A stretch of DNA of 64,000 bases. It comes from Rossellomorea marisflavi (GTDB taxonomy: Bacteria > Bacillota > Bacilli > Bacillales > Bacillaceae_B). The stretch lies in NCBI RefSeq assembly GCF_001274775.1, contig NZ_LGUE01000001.1, positions 652,334 through 716,333 on the forward strand. The letters are read 5' to 3'. The notes under the pieces are model-generated. The model saw nothing but the letters and a program-made list of their open reading frames with translations, had not been told where the DNA came from and did no database searches. The position numbers and the translations under genes are program-made. Below, piece after piece: positions 9,611 through 19,181 of this stretch. Position 1 is the first letter of the stretch; every line of letters begins with the position of its first letter.

Positions 9611-10789
9611 ATGTTACCGAGGGAATTTTCCCAGGCGCTGCCCGTTCTCCTTGAATTGGAAGCGAACGGATATGAGGCGTATTTTGTCGGTGGATCAGTC
9701 AGGGATCATCTCATTGGACGGCCCATCAATGATGTCGATATTGCTACTTCTGCCCTTCCTGAAGAGGTGAAAAGCATTTTCAAAGATACGGTGGATATCG
9801 GAATCGACCACGGAACCGTTTTGGTATTGACGGGCTCGGGAAGGTTTGAAGTGACGACCTTCAGGACGGAAGCAGGCTATCAGGATTTCAGGAGACCCGA
9901 TTCCGTCGATTTTGTAAGGTCCCTTGAGGAAGATCTTCAAAGGAGGGACTTCACCATCAACAGCATGGCCATGGATGCAAGGGGCAGGATAAAGGATCCG
10001 TTTGGAGGCAGGGGGGATCTTCACGACAAGAAGATCCGCACGGTCGGTCTCCCTGATGAACGATTTTCTGAGGATGCCCTCCGGATGATGAGGGGGATAC
10101 GCTTCGTTGCCCAGCTTGGTTTCCATATGGAAGATGAAACAAGAGAGGCGATTGTCCGCCACAGCTCCTTGATGAGCCATATCGCCGTCGAGAGAAAGAC
10201 CATGGAATTTGAAAAGATCCTCGCTTCAGTGAACAAACATTTGGCCTTTGACCTCCTGATCCGTACCAGGCTATACCGTGAGCTTCCGATGCTGAAAGAG
10301 TATGGGAGCGTTATGGAAGCCATGAGGGAGAACCCTGCAGTGAGATCACTCTCAAAGGATCAGTCATGGCTATTCCTGCTCTTCCATGTGATGGATGGCG
10401 GATTCTTGAAATCCTGGCGACTGCCTAAAAAGGAAATCAAAGAGAGGGAAAAAGAGCGGGAATCGTTGAAGAAACGCCTTGAAGGAGACTGGTCTCCACT
10501 TCTACTGTATAAGACAGGAAGGAACGGGGTAGTGAACGTAGAATCCGTTGCTTCCTGTATCTCAGGCTCTCCCCGTTCTGAAGTACTCGATCGCTACGAC
10601 GAACTGCCCATCCATTCAGTAAAGGATATCGAGGCGACCGGCTCAGAGTTTATCAAATGGAAAGGGAAGCCGGGAGGACCATGGGTGAAAGAGGAGATAG
10701 CAAAAATCGAAGCGGCCATCTTAAACGGAGAACTTCCGAATGAAAAGGCGTCAATCAAAAAGTGGGTGAAAACATGCAATCGGTCATAA
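9611..10789 (+). CDS. cca: CCA tRNA nucleotidyltransferase
   Basis: Cca adds or repairs the 3' CCA end of tRNAs using CTP and ATP. The class II nucleotidyltransferase core is clear: GGSVRD at residues 27-32 and the catalytic DVD at 41-43, then the FTINSMAMD and RMMRGIRF motifs. It has 392 residues, typical for Bacillus. The start is preceded by AAGGGGGAGATAGG. Its end overlaps the start of birA. Confidence 0.94.
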   Translation: MLPREFSQALPVLLELEANGYEAYFVGGSVRDHLIGRPINDVDIATSALPEEVKSIFKDTVDIGIDHGTVLVLTGSGRFEVTTFRTEAGYQDFRRPDSVDFVRSLEEDLQRRDFTINSMAMDARGRIKDPFGGRGDLHDKKIRTVGLPDERFSEDALRMMRGIRFVAQLGFHMEDETREAIVRHSSLMSHIAVERKTMEFEKILASVNKHLAFDLLIRTRLYRELPMLKEYGSVMEAMRENPAVRSLSKDQSWLFLLFHVMDGGFLKSWRLPKKEIKEREKERESLKKRLEGDWSPLLLYKTGRNGVVNVESVASCISGSPRSEVLDRYDELPIHSVKDIEATGSEFIKWKGKPGGPWVKEEIAKIEAAILNGELPNEKASIKKWVKTCNRS

Positions 10790-11757
10790 GAGAGAAGCTT
10801 TTGTCGGCATTATCGGATTCACCGGATGATTTCCTGTCCGGCCAGGCACTCGCTGACATTGCGGGCTGTTCACGGGCTGCCGTGTGGAAGCATATTGAAG
10901 AGCTGAGGAAAGAAGGATTCGTCCTTGAAGCTGTCAGGAAGAAAGGGTACCGGATCATCGGTTCGCCTGACAGTGTGACCGCAAACAAATTGAAAATCGG
11001 TCTGAAGACGAAGACACTCGGCCAGTATATCCATTATGAAGAAACGGTGGGAAGTACCCAGAAAGTTGCACATGAACTGGCTGCCAATGGCGCTCCTGAG
11101 GGAACGCTTGTCATTGCAGATGAGCAGACGGATGGACGGGGCAGGCTGATGCGGGAGTGGCATTCATCGAAAGGGACAGGTGTGTGGATGAGCCTGATCT
11201 TGAAGCCGCTCCTCCCACCCCAAAAAGCTCCCCAGTTCACATTGATCGCAGCTGTGGCTGTCGTACAGGCCATTCAGGAGACAACGGGACTGGAGCCACA
11301 GATCAAATGGCCGAACGATATTCTGATCAATGGCAAGAAAGCGACCGGGATCCTGACGGAGCTTCAGGCGGAACCGGATAAAATCAGCTCCATCATCATC
11401 GGGATCGGCATGAACGTCAACCAGACCCAAGAGCATTTTCCCGATGAGTTGCAAAGCATTGCCACCTCCTATGGAATGGTAGCTGGTCGTTCACTTTCCC
11501 GATCTGACATCGTCCAGAAGGTGTTAGAACGGATGGAGGCACTCTATGAACTGTATATGGCTAAGGGGTTCACTCCCATCAAACTCATGTGGGAAAGCTA
11601 TGCCGTCAGTATCGGGAAGAGAATCACGGCCCGGACGATCAACGGGTCCATCGAAGGATATGCCCGGGGGATCACAGAAGAAGGGGTCCTTCAGATCGAA
11701 GATGATACCGGCCAACTTCACCATATTTATTCGGCTGATATTGAGTTGTCCCGATAA
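10774..11757 (+). CDS. birA: Bifunctional biotin-protein ligase / biotin operon repressor
   Basis: BirA activates biotin with ATP, attaches it to carboxylase carrier proteins and, loaded with biotinyl-AMP, represses biotin genes. An N-terminal winged helix-turn-helix (about residues 15-60, with CSRAAVWKHIEEL) precedes the ligase domain, which has the biotinyl-AMP loop DGRGRLMREW and the catalytic KWPND. ATG 10774 aligns with the B. subtilis start; GTG 10762 is an alternative. The start lies inside cca, and a terminator follows immediately, ending the operon. Confidence 0.93.
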   Translation: MQSVIREKLLSALSDSPDDFLSGQALADIAGCSRAAVWKHIEELRKEGFVLEAVRKKGYRIIGSPDSVTANKLKIGLKTKTLGQYIHYEETVGSTQKVAHELAANGAPEGTLVIADEQTDGRGRLMREWHSSKGTGVWMSLILKPLLPPQKAPQFTLIAAVAVVQAIQETTGLEPQIKWPNDILINGKKATGILTELQAEPDKISSIIIGIGMNVNQTQEHFPDELQSIATSYGMVAGRSLSRSDIVQKVLERMEALYELYMAKGFTPIKLMWESYAVSIGKRITARTINGSIEGYARGITEEGVLQIEDDTGQLHHIYSADIELSR

Positions 11758-11784
11758 GAGGAGCAAAAAGCTCCTCTTTTTTTT
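11756..11784 (+). terminator. Intrinsic terminator after birA
   Basis: AAGAGGAGC at 11756-11764 pairs with GCTCCTCTT at 11770-11778 around a five-A loop, followed by a run of T. The stem overlaps the birA stop codon. Confidence 0.9.
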
Positions 11785-11816
11785 ACGTTCTGACTTGCAT
11801 CTTCTTCTTCGCCATA

Positions 11817-11825
11817 TGCTATAAT
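11817..11825 (+). promoter_or_regulatory. Extended -10 promoter of the panBCD leader
   Basis: TGCTATAAT is a perfect extended -10 (TGnTATAAT). The -35 is weak: TTGCAT at 11795-11800 is 19 bases upstream. Transcription would begin near 11832, leaving a leader of about 200 bases before panB. Confidence 0.65.
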
Positions 11826-11831
11826 CGGAAT

Positions 11832-11987
11832 TGGGCAGTATCTCTCAGGAACTGCACCTTAAAGCGGTTACATCCATACGTGAAAACTAAAATCTGCCTT
11901 GATCCGTTCAGGACTGGGACAGAGGGTCGAAACTTTACGATAATCCAGGGATCCTTCTGTCAATTTCTTTGCAGAAGGATCCTTTTT
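11832..11987 (+). promoter_or_regulatory. Candidate cis-regulatory RNA leader of panBCD with terminator
   Basis: The region between the promoter and panB ends in a strong intrinsic terminator. Arms 11949-11959 (GGATCCTTCTG) and 11972-11982 pair perfectly over 11 bases and lead into TTTTT at 11983-11987, 46 bases before panB. Upstream, AACTGC at 11850-11855 pairs with GCGGTT at 11864-11869, and two similar segments (TCAGGAACTG at 11846, TCAGGACTGG at 11908) may form tandem hairpins. A terminator inside a 5' leader implies attenuation. A 'pan' motif RNA has been described upstream of panB in Firmicutes, but I cannot confirm a match by eye. Confidence 0.6.
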
Positions 11988-12033
11988 ACATCATTTTGTT
12001 TCGTCACCTCTGACTGAAAAGAAGGAGGAACTT

Positions 12034-12873
12034 ATGAAACAGACGACACAATTTCTAAAGATGAAAGAAAGCGGAGAAAAGATCTCCATGCTGACGGCCT
12101 ATGATTATCCCACGGCGAAGCTTGCTCAGGAAGCAGGGATCGACCTGCTTCTGGTAGGTGACAGCCTCGGTATGGTCGTACTCGGATATGATTCAACGGT
12201 AGCTGTTACCACCGCTGATATGATCCACCATACGAAAGCGGTCAGGAGAGGTGCTCCAGACACGTTCACGGTGACAGATCTACCCTTCATGACCTATCAC
12301 CTCTCAACAGAGGAGACATTGAAGACGGCAGCAAAACTCATGCAGGAAGGCGGGGCCCATGCCGTGAAGGTCGAAGGAGCGGGTACGGTCGTCGATCGGA
12401 TCCATGCCCTTACGGCTGCCGGGGTCCCTGTCATGGCCCATCTCGGCCTCACCCCGCAATCCGTCGGGGTCCTCGGAGGGTATAAGGTCCAAGGGAAAAC
12501 AGCTTCCCAGGCGGAAAAGCTGATCAGGGATGCCAGGGAGTGCGAGGCGGCAGGAGCCTTTGCCCTCGTTCTCGAATGCGTGCCTAAGCAGATTGCTAAA
12601 GAAGTCTCCGAAGCCCTCTCCATCCCGGTCATCGGGATCGGGGCCGGAAAAGATACCGATGGGCAAGTACTGGTCTTTCATGACATGGTCCTGTTCGGAG
12701 TCGACAGGACGCCCAAGTTCGTCAAATCGTATACGGACGTGTCCCGTGCTGTCAGGGGTGGAATTGCTTCCTATATTGAAGATGTCAAGGAGAAGAGGTT
12801 CCCGGACGATGAGCACTCCTTCTCGATGAAGGAAGAAGAGCTCAATAGCCTTTACGGTGGTGGACAGAAATGA
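12034..12873 (+). CDS. panB: 3-methyl-2-oxobutanoate hydroxymethyltransferase
   Basis: PanB transfers a hydroxymethyl group from methylene-tetrahydrofolate to 2-ketoisovalerate to form ketopantoate, the first committed step of pantothenate and coenzyme A synthesis. The 279-residue TIM-barrel protein has the Mg2+-binding GDSLGM segment and the [11 protein letters not shown] region. The start follows GAAGGAGGAAC. It is the first gene of panBCD, with its stop overlapping the panC start by four bases (ATGA). Confidence 0.95.
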   Translation: MKQTTQFLKMKESGEKISMLTAYDYPTAKLAQEAGIDLLLVGDSLGMVVLGYDSTVAVTTADMIHHTKAVRRGAPDTFTVTDLPFMTYHLSTEETLKTAAKLMQEGGAHAVKVEGAGTVVDRIHALTAAGVPVMAHLGLTPQSVGVLGGYKVQGKTASQAEKLIRDARECEAAGAFALVLECVPKQIAKEVSEALSIPVIGIGAGKDTDGQVLVFHDMVLFGVDRTPKFVKSYTDVSRAVRGGIASYIEDVKEKRFPDDEHSFSMKEEELNSLYGGGQK

Positions 12874-13733
12874 GATGCATAGACAACATCAGGGAGCTGA
12901 CAGACGTCCTGACACATAAAAAGCAGGGCTCAGGGATCGGCTTCGTTCCCACCATGGGTTATCTTCACGAAGGGCATCTCTCCCTTGTAAAGAGAGCAAG
13001 GGAAGAGACTGATCTTGTGGTGATGAGCATTTATGTGAATCCCACCCAATTTGGACCGAATGAGGATTTTGACCGGTACCCAAGGGATCTGGACAGAGAC
13101 AAGGCACTGGCAGAAGAAGCGGGGGTCGATATCCTGTTCCTTCCCCGCACGGAAGAAATATACGCCGGGACAGCATCGGTCACCCTTCATGTAACAGAAG
13201 GGGTGCACGTGATGTGCGGCAAGAAACGGCCGGGTCACTTTGATGGTGTGGTGACCATCCTCACAAAACTATTTCACATCGTACAGCCGGACCATGTGTA
13301 TATGGGGCTGAAGGATGCCCAGCAGGTGGCCGTGGTGGAGAGACTTGTAAAAGACTACTTCTTTCCACTTACCATCGTCAGGGTACCGACCATGAGGGAA
13401 AGCGACGGGCTTGCCAAAAGCTCCCGGAACGTCTATCTTTCTACCCGAGAAAGGGAGGAAGCCCCTGTTTTGCAACATAGCCTGCAGCGTGCACGGAAGG
13501 CGATACAACAGGGGGCCCGTTCACCTGAAGAAGTCATCTCACTCGTACGTGAAACGATCGAATCAGGGACGTCAGGAGTCATCGATTATATCGAAGTTCT
13601 CTCTTACCCTGGACTGTGCCCGGTGGAAGAGTGGGATGGGGAAATCATCGTAGCACTCGCCGTCCAATACGAGAAGGCAAGGTTGATTGATAATATGATT
13701 ATCACAGTCTCAGAGGAGGATAAACATGTTTAG
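12870..13733 (+). CDS. panC: Pantothenate synthetase (pantoate-beta-alanine ligase)
   Basis: PanC joins pantoate and beta-alanine with ATP to give pantothenate. The class I nucleotidyltransferase signatures are intact: the HIGH-like [10 protein letters not shown] near residue 30 and the KMSKS-like SSRNVYLS downstream. The protein has 287 residues. The ATG at 12870 overlaps the panB stop, and its own 3' end overlaps panD, so the three genes are translationally linked. Confidence 0.95.
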   Translation: MRCIDNIRELTDVLTHKKQGSGIGFVPTMGYLHEGHLSLVKRAREETDLVVMSIYVNPTQFGPNEDFDRYPRDLDRDKALAEEAGVDILFLPRTEEIYAGTASVTLHVTEGVHVMCGKKRPGHFDGVVTILTKLFHIVQPDHVYMGLKDAQQVAVVERLVKDYFFPLTIVRVPTMRESDGLAKSSRNVYLSTREREEAPVLQHSLQRARKAIQQGARSPEEVISLVRETIESGTSGVIDYIEVLSYPGLCPVEEWDGEIIVALAVQYEKARLIDNMIITVSEEDKHV

Positions 13734-14109
13734 GACAATGATGAGCGGGAAGATCCACAGGGCCCGCGTGACGGAAGCGAATTTGAATTATGTGGGCAGC
13801 ATCACGATTGATGAGGAGATCCTTGACGCAGTGGGGATGGTGGCAAATGAAAAGGTCCAAGTGGTCAATAATAACAATGGAGAACGCCTGGAAACCTATA
13901 TCATCCCCGGTAAGCGTGGGAGTGGTGTCATCTGCCTGAATGGAGCAGCTGCTCGGAAGGTTCAGGAGGGGGATATCGTGATCATCGTCTCCTATAAGCT
14001 CATCGGGGAAGAACACATTACCCGTCATGTGCCGAAAGTGGCGATCATGGATGAGAATAACACCATCGTGGAAATGCTCGGTACTGAACCGGAAGCAACG
14101 ATCTTTTGA
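13726..14109 (+). CDS. panD: Aspartate 1-decarboxylase proenzyme
   Basis: PanD makes beta-alanine from L-aspartate. It is a pyruvoyl enzyme made as a proenzyme; the self-cleavage site is G24-S25 in NYVGSI, and the new Ser25 becomes the pyruvoyl group. K9, H11 and R54-region residues typical of the family are present. The 127-residue length is normal. A GGAGGATAAAC precedes the ATG. It overlaps panC by 8 bases and is followed by a terminator. Confidence 0.96.
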   Translation: MFRTMMSGKIHRARVTEANLNYVGSITIDEEILDAVGMVANEKVQVVNNNNGERLETYIIPGKRGSGVICLNGAAARKVQEGDIVIIVSYKLIGEEHITRHVPKVAIMDENNTIVEMLGTEPEATIF

Positions 14110-14120
14110 CAGTGAACACG

Positions 14121-14155
14121 AAAGAGGGAGATCCCGGGATCATCCCTCTTTTCTT
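14121..14155 (+). terminator. Intrinsic terminator after panD
   Basis: AAAGAGGGA at 14121-14129 pairs with TCCCTCTTT at 14143-14151, followed by a T-rich stretch. Confidence 0.8.
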
Positions 14156-14240
14156 ATGCCCGCATGGTGGCTCGAGGTGAATGGATTGTGGTACACTGTT
14201 GAAGATAACGTGTAGTGATTAAACGAAGGCAGTGAAGAAG

Positions 14241-17024
14241 ATGGATCCATTGAAATTTGTAGTCGTCGATCTCGAAACGACCGGTAATTCCCCTAAGAGA
14301 GGGGAACGGATCATTCAACTATCGGCAGTCACGATCGAAAACGGTAAGATTACCGACCAATATACGAGCTTTGTTTCGCCGGGCAAGCCGATTCCGGCAT
14401 TCATCGAGGAGTTGACCGGCATCAATGATGAAATGGTGCAGGATGCCCCGGCCTTTGACGAAATCGCCCCTGTGGTCCATAAGATTCTTGAAGGGGCGGT
14501 GTTTGTTGCCCATAATGTCAATTTCGATCTATCCTTTCTACAGGCGGAGTTTGAAGAAAGCGGGTATGTACCGTTTGACGGTCCGTCTGTCGATACGGTG
14601 GAATTGGCAAAAGTCGCGTTCCCTTCGGCAGATAGCTTTAAACTATCCGAGCTGTCAAGCACCCTTGATGTCAGTCATGTGAGACCTCATCAGGCCGACA
14701 GTGATGCCTACGTCACAGCGGAGATCCTTTTATACTTCATCGATACCCTCAATGGATTGCCCTTGGTGACACTGGAAAAGCTAAGGAAGCTTTCCGATCA
14801 TCTGAAGAGTGATCTCTATTTGATCTTTGAGCAGATCCTCCATGACAAATATGAGAGGATCGAGGATCTTCCGGAAGGTCTTGAGGTCCACCGGGGCCTG
14901 GCCATCAGGAAAAAGGGAAGTCTGAAGATCTCCACAGGGAAAGCTGACGAGGGAGAAGGAATAGAGGAGCTCCTGAAGAGGACCGTCCCCCATTATGAAC
15001 GGAGGGGTGCACAGCTGGATATGATGGAAAGCATCACGGACGCTTTTCATCTATCCAAAAACATGGTGATCGAAGCGGGAACGGGGGTAGGGAAATCCCT
15101 CGGCTATCTATGGCCAAGCCTCGACTTTGCAATCCGCAAGGGGGAAAGGGTGGTCATCAGTACATATACGATCCAGCTCCAGGAGCAGCTTCTCCAGCAG
15201 GAAATCAAGCGACTGGAAGCCATCGCTCCCTTTCCGTTCAAAACGGTCCTTCTGAAGGGGAAAAATCATTATATCAATCTGTTCAAATTCGAGCAGTCCC
15301 TGAGGGAAGACGAAGCGCAGTATGATGCTGCATTGACGAAAATGCAGATTCTTGTCTGGCTTACAAGGACTGAAACCGGAGATATGAGCGAACTCAATCT
15401 GAGCTCGGGCGGACAATTGTTCTGGAACCGCTTGAAGCAGGACGGATGGCATCTGCCTCATCACAAAGATCCGTGGGTGTCGAAGGACTTCTACCTTTCT
15501 GCAAGGAAGGAGGCACTGGAGGCTGATCTCATCATCACCAACCATTCCATGCTTCTGACCGATGTGAAAATGGAGAAAAAGATGCTCCCCGACTTCAACT
15601 ATCTGGTGATCGATGAGGCTCATCATCTGGAAAAGGCTGCAAGGCAGCATCTTGGGATCATGATGGACTACCCTTCCATTAAATTCACGGTTTCCCAGCT
15701 CGGATCCTTGGACCATCACCAGCTGTATAAGCGTCTTGATGAACTGTTGGCCAACCATTCGGTCTCTATGGAACTCCACCCCTTTGAGATGGACCGTCTC
15801 ATCACGGACTTTTATAGAGAACTCGAAGAAGCGTTCACGGTGCTTGCTTCGACATTTTATAAGCAGTCCAAAAAGCGATCCGGCGTCAACAAGATCCAAT
15901 GGCGCCTGACGGAAGATGTGAAGAAAAGCAGGCAATGGATGCCCGTCAGGATGATCATCGAAAGGGTCGTTTCCCATATGAAAACGATCGAAGGACAATT
16001 CAGGAAGGTGCTTGATACCGTAAAGGAAAAGAAAATCAAGCTCAGCGATCCTGAAAAAGCCTTCATCGAGGAATTCTTCTCGTTCCTGCTTGATTGGAAT
16101 GAACTGTATTCCGGACTCTCCACCCTCTTCCTCAGAGCGTTGGATGAGTATGTCATCTGGCTTGAAGGGGATACAAGATCACTGCCCAATTCCCTGACCA
16201 TCCAAGGTCAGCCCGTGACGGTGTCAGATCAACTCCGGGATGAAGTATTTGTCAAAAAGGAAAGTGTCATCCTCACATCGGCGACGCTTACGGTCAGTGA
16301 TTCATTTGATTTCTTCCTGCAGGAAATCGGGCTGAAGGGAGCCGGCACTCTCCGACTCCCTTCACCATTCGACTACCGGGAAGCTACGAGGTTGTTCATC
16401 CCTTCGGATGTACCGGAAATCCAGCAGGTGACCAATGAAGAATACATCGAGTCCATCAGCTCCCATCTGATCGGAGTGGCACAGGCGACGAAGGGGAGGA
16501 TGCTCATCCTCTTCACCTCGTACGACATGCTCCGGAAGACGTATGAGCTTATGAAGGATTCGGGGATCCTTGAAGAGTATGTCCTGATGGCCCAGGGGAT
16601 CACGTCGGGAAGCCGAACGAGACTGACAAAGAATTTTCAGCGATTCGATAAAGCAATCCTCTTCGGCACAAGCAGCTTCTGGGAAGGGGTCGACATACCT
16701 GGTGAGGACCTATCATGCCTGGCCATGGTGCGCCTTCCATTCTCCCCTCCCGATGAGCCGGTCACACAGGCAAAGGCGGAAATCCTCAAGGCGGCTGGAA
16801 AAAATGCATTTTCGGCCCTCTCACTCCCCGAAGCCATCATCCGTTTTAAACAAGGGATCGGAAGGCTTATCAGAAGGAGCAGTGACAGGGGGATCATCAT
16901 CGTCTATGATCGGCGCATCATATCGACAAGGTACGGGAAGGCGTTCCTGGAATCGATCCCGGATATGCCTGTTCAGGAAGGAGATCTGTTCGAACTCATC
17001 GATCAGATTGAAGATTGGCTTTGA
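14241..17024 (+). CDS. dinG: DinG-type ATP-dependent helicase/exonuclease
   Basis: This 927-residue protein joins an N-terminal DEDDh exonuclease domain (VVDLETTGNSPKRGE, residues about 7-170) to an XPD-like superfamily 2 helicase (Walker A EAGTGVGKS near residue 280, DEAH at about 458-461). This fusion is the Bacillus DinG form. No cysteine cluster occurs between the Walker motifs, so it lacks the Fe-S domain of E. coli DinG; the B. subtilis protein acts mainly as a 3'-5' exonuclease. ATG 14241 aligns with the B. subtilis start, with GTG 14232 as an alternative. It is followed by ypmA. Confidence 0.93.
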   Translation: MDPLKFVVVDLETTGNSPKRGERIIQLSAVTIENGKITDQYTSFVSPGKPIPAFIEELTGINDEMVQDAPAFDEIAPVVHKILEGAVFVAHNVNFDLSFLQAEFEESGYVPFDGPSVDTVELAKVAFPSADSFKLSELSSTLDVSHVRPHQADSDAYVTAEILLYFIDTLNGLPLVTLEKLRKLSDHLKSDLYLIFEQILHDKYERIEDLPEGLEVHRGLAIRKKGSLKISTGKADEGEGIEELLKRTVPHYERRGAQLDMMESITDAFHLSKNMVIEAGTGVGKSLGYLWPSLDFAIRKGERVVISTYTIQLQEQLLQQEIKRLEAIAPFPFKTVLLKGKNHYINLFKFEQSLREDEAQYDAALTKMQILVWLTRTETGDMSELNLSSGGQLFWNRLKQDGWHLPHHKDPWVSKDFYLSARKEALEADLIITNHSMLLTDVKMEKKMLPDFNYLVIDEAHHLEKAARQHLGIMMDYPSIKFTVSQLGSLDHHQLYKRLDELLANHSVSMELHPFEMDRLITDFYRELEEAFTVLASTFYKQSKKRSGVNKIQWRLTEDVKKSRQWMPVRMIIERVVSHMKTIEGQFRKVLDTVKEKKIKLSDPEKAFIEEFFSFLLDWNELYSGLSTLFLRALDEYVIWLEGDTRSLPNSLTIQGQPVTVSDQLRDEVFVKKESVILTSATLTVSDSFDFFLQEIGLKGAGTLRLPSPFDYREATRLFIPSDVPEIQQVTNEEYIESISSHLIGVAQATKGRMLILFTSYDMLRKTYELMKDSGILEEYVLMAQGITSGSRTRLTKNFQRFDKAILFGTSSFWEGVDIPGEDLSCLAMVRLPFSPPDEPVTQAKAEILKAAGKNAFSALSLPEAIIRFKQGIGRLIRRSSDRGIIIVYDRRIISTRYGKAFLESIPDMPVQEGDLFELIDQIEDWL

Positions 17025-17129
17025 ACCCGGTGATAAGGAAGCCACCGGGGAAGAGGCCGGATTGCGGTGAACGGAAGCCGCATCCATGAAGTGTCTTGAA
17101 AAGAAGGAGTGAAGTTTTTATATTCTGCG

Positions 17130-17158
17130 ATTACACAATGGAGAAATGTTGTTATAAT
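17130..17158 (+). promoter_or_regulatory. Predicted promoter of ypmA-ypmB-aspB
   Basis: A perfect TATAAT at 17153-17158 lies 17 bases after ATTACA at 17130-17135, 43 bases upstream of ypmA. Confidence 0.55.
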
Positions 17159-17200
17159 GTGTGTAGAATGTAACAAACCAATCGATGAAGGAGGAACATC

Positions 17201-17371
17201 ATGGAAAGCAAGATTGAGATTTTATCTACCCTTCGGATCGACTATACAGATAACCTTTATAAAGTGGTAGACGAATTGAACAGGACGTTGAAGAAAGACG
17301 ACTATATGTTTGGCCTTGCACTTGATCCGGAAGATCAGCAGGTGGCAGTACTAACAATCTATCGTACATAA
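17201..17371 (+). CDS. ypmA: Small conserved protein YpmA (DUF4264)
   Basis: This 56-residue soluble protein begins MESKIEILST and ends TIYRT, which matches B. subtilis YpmA in length, start and end. It has a beta-alpha-beta look, with KVVDELNRTLKKDD as the likely helix. An ideal AAGGAGGAAC precedes the ATG. The function is not known. It lies between dinG and ypmB, as in B. subtilis. Confidence 0.9.
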   Translation: MESKIEILSTLRIDYTDNLYKVVDELNRTLKKDDYMFGLALDPEDQQVAVLTIYRT

Positions 17372-17384
17372 AAGAGTGATGATG

Positions 17385-17861
17385 ATGAAAAAATGGATAA
17401 CGATAATCGTGATAGCCTTTGTGCTCATCGGCGGCACTTCGGCCTTCTTGATTTATAAAAATTCACGAAGCCCGCTTCATAAACAATCGGAGGCGGCAAT
17501 CGACCGCGTCAAAGAAGAAACAGGCATCACCAAAATCGAGGACACAAGCTTCTATAACGGAACCAAAGCATATTCTGTCATCATCGGTAAAGATGATGGC
17601 GGCAAGAAAAAGGTCGCATGGGTTCCTGAAGGTAAAGGGAAAATCATCGAGAGGGACTGGGACGGTGGCATCTCGAAGGAAGAGGCTGTCAAAAAGCTCA
17701 GAAGTGAGATCGAGCCCAAGGAGTTTCTTTCCGTCAGGCTTGGCTACGAATCCGTCGGCCCCGTCTGGGAAATCACATACCTAGATGATCAGGAACAACT
17801 GAATTATTTCTATATGCTGTTCTCCAATGGAGAATGGTGGAAAAAAATAGAGAATCTATAA
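17385..17861 (+). CDS. ypmB: YpmB family membrane-anchored protein (DUF5590)
   Basis: This protein of about 158 residues has an N-terminal transmembrane anchor (residues 3-22) and an extracytoplasmic part with PepSY-like features, as in the YpmB family. Four starts are possible (GTG 17376, ATG 17379, 17382, 17385); 17385 is favoured by spacing from AAAGAGTG. It follows ypmA by 13 bases and precedes aspB by 17, so the three are probably co-transcribed. The function is unknown. Confidence 0.85.
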   Translation: MKKWITIIVIAFVLIGGTSAFLIYKNSRSPLHKQSEAAIDRVKEETGITKIEDTSFYNGTKAYSVIIGKDDGGKKKVAWVPEGKGKIIERDWDGGISKEEAVKKLRSEIEPKEFLSVRLGYESVGPVWEITYLDDQEQLNYFYMLFSNGEWWKKIENL

Positions 17862-17878
17862 TACAGGAGTGAGTCACG

Positions 17879-19069
17879 ATGAACATTTCATTAGCTCAAA
17901 GAGTAAGTGCACTAACACCTTCCACAACACTGGCCATCACGGCCAAGGCGAAAGAGATGAAGCAGCAGGGAATCGATGTGATCGGACTTGGAGCGGGTGA
18001 ACCCGACTTCAACACCCCTGACCATATCATCAATGCGGCACATGAGTCGATGATCGGCGGTCAGACCAAGTACACCCCTTCAGGCGGTACTCCAGCCCTC
18101 AAGGAAGCCATCATCCAAAAATTCAAGACTGACCAGGGACTCGAGTATGGCCCCGGTGAAGTCATCGTGACAAGCGGTGCGAAGCACGCCCTCTATACCT
18201 TGTTCCAGGTACTCCTTGATGAAGGGGACGAAGTCATCATCCCGACGCCTTACTGGGTGAGCTACCCGGAACAGGTGAAGCTCGCCGGAGGTGTTCCGGT
18301 GATGGTCGAGGGAAAAGAGGAAAACGAATATAAAATCACGTCAGGGCAGCTTGAAGAAGTGCTTTCATCCAAGACAAAAGCCCTCATCCTCAATTCCCCG
18401 AGCAATCCGACAGGGATGCTGTACTCCGAAGAAGAACTGCGTGCAATCGGTGAGGCGTGCATCAAGCATGATGTACTCATTGTATCTGATGAAATCTATG
18501 AGAAGCTTGTATATGATGGGAATAAGCATATCTCCATTGCCCAACTATCACCGGATCTCAAGGCTCAAACCATCGTCATCAACGGAGTGTCGAAATCACA
18601 CTCCATGACAGGGTGGAGGATCGGTTACGCAGCGGGCGATGCAACGATCATCAAGGCGATGACCAATCTGGCAAGCCACTCGACTTCAAATCCGACCACT
18701 ACCTCCCAATACGGAGCCATCGCGGCATACGAGGGGGATCAAGCACCTGTTGAACATATGAGGCAGGCATTCGAAGAGAGACTGAACATCCTATTCGAGA
18801 AGCTCAATGCCATCCCGGGATTCAAGTGCATCAAGCCTCAAGGGGCATTCTACCTTTTCCCCAATGTCAAGAATGCGGCAGAGCAGACAGGCTATGAAGA
18901 TGTGGACGCCTTCACGAAGGCCCTCCTTGAGGAAGCGAAAGTGGCCGTGATCCCAGGTTCCGGATTCGGATCACCTGATAACATCCGTTTGTCTTACGCG
19001 ACCAGCCTGGATTCCTTGGAGGAAGCACTGAAACGGATTCATACATTCGTCGTAGAGCGCAGCAAGTAA
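17879..19069 (+). CDS. aspB: Aspartate aminotransferase (PLP class I)
   Basis: AspB exchanges the amino group between aspartate and 2-oxoglutarate. It is a class I fold PLP enzyme, with the Schiff-base lysine K239 in GVSKSHSMTGWRIGY and the C-terminal RLSYATS arginine that binds the substrate carboxylate. Its 396 residues fit the family (about 393 in B. subtilis). ACAGGAGTGAG precedes the ATG. It lies upstream of asnS, which uses aspartate-derived asparagine, and is followed by a terminator. Confidence 0.93.
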   Translation: MNISLAQRVSALTPSTTLAITAKAKEMKQQGIDVIGLGAGEPDFNTPDHIINAAHESMIGGQTKYTPSGGTPALKEAIIQKFKTDQGLEYGPGEVIVTSGAKHALYTLFQVLLDEGDEVIIPTPYWVSYPEQVKLAGGVPVMVEGKEENEYKITSGQLEEVLSSKTKALILNSPSNPTGMLYSEEELRAIGEACIKHDVLIVSDEIYEKLVYDGNKHISIAQLSPDLKAQTIVINGVSKSHSMTGWRIGYAAGDATIIKAMTNLASHSTSNPTTTSQYGAIAAYEGDQAPVEHMRQAFEERLNILFEKLNAIPGFKCIKPQGAFYLFPNVKNAAEQTGYEDVDAFTKALLEEAKVAVIPGSGFGSPDNIRLSYATSLDSLEEALKRIHTFVVERSK

Positions 19070-19074
19070 GGAAC

Positions 19075-19099
19075 GGCCCCTCTTGAAGGGGCTCTTTTT
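19075..19099 (+). terminator. Intrinsic terminator after aspB
   Basis: GCCCCT at 19076-19081 pairs with AGGGGC at 19087-19092, followed by CTTTTTC. Confidence 0.75.
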
Positions 19100-19108
19100 C
19101 CCAATCTG

Positions 19109-19137
19109 TTGCGACGTGATGATCAGGAAGGTATAAT
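19109..19137 (+). promoter_or_regulatory. Sigma-A promoter of asnS
   Basis: TTGCGA at 19109-19114, 17 bases, then a perfect TATAAT at 19132-19137. The leader to the GTG start is only about 38 bases, too short for a T-box. Confidence 0.8.
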
Positions 19138-19181
19138 AGGGTACGATACATAAGTGTATAAGTTTTTGGAGGGAAAAAATC

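Noticed and set aside
11900-11940. T-box-like segment in the panB leader (AGGGTCGAAAC)
   Set aside because: It lacks the TGGNA bulge sequence and there is no specifier stem I can trace; panB is also not a usual T-box target in Bacillus.
15108-15998. 296-codon open frame on the reverse strand inside dinG
   Set aside because: It lies wholly within a strong coding gene; its composition and lack of a ribosome-binding site mark it as a frame shadow.
17031-17060. CCCGGTG/CACCGGG hairpin after dinG as a terminator
   Set aside because: No T-run follows, so it does not qualify as an intrinsic terminator.
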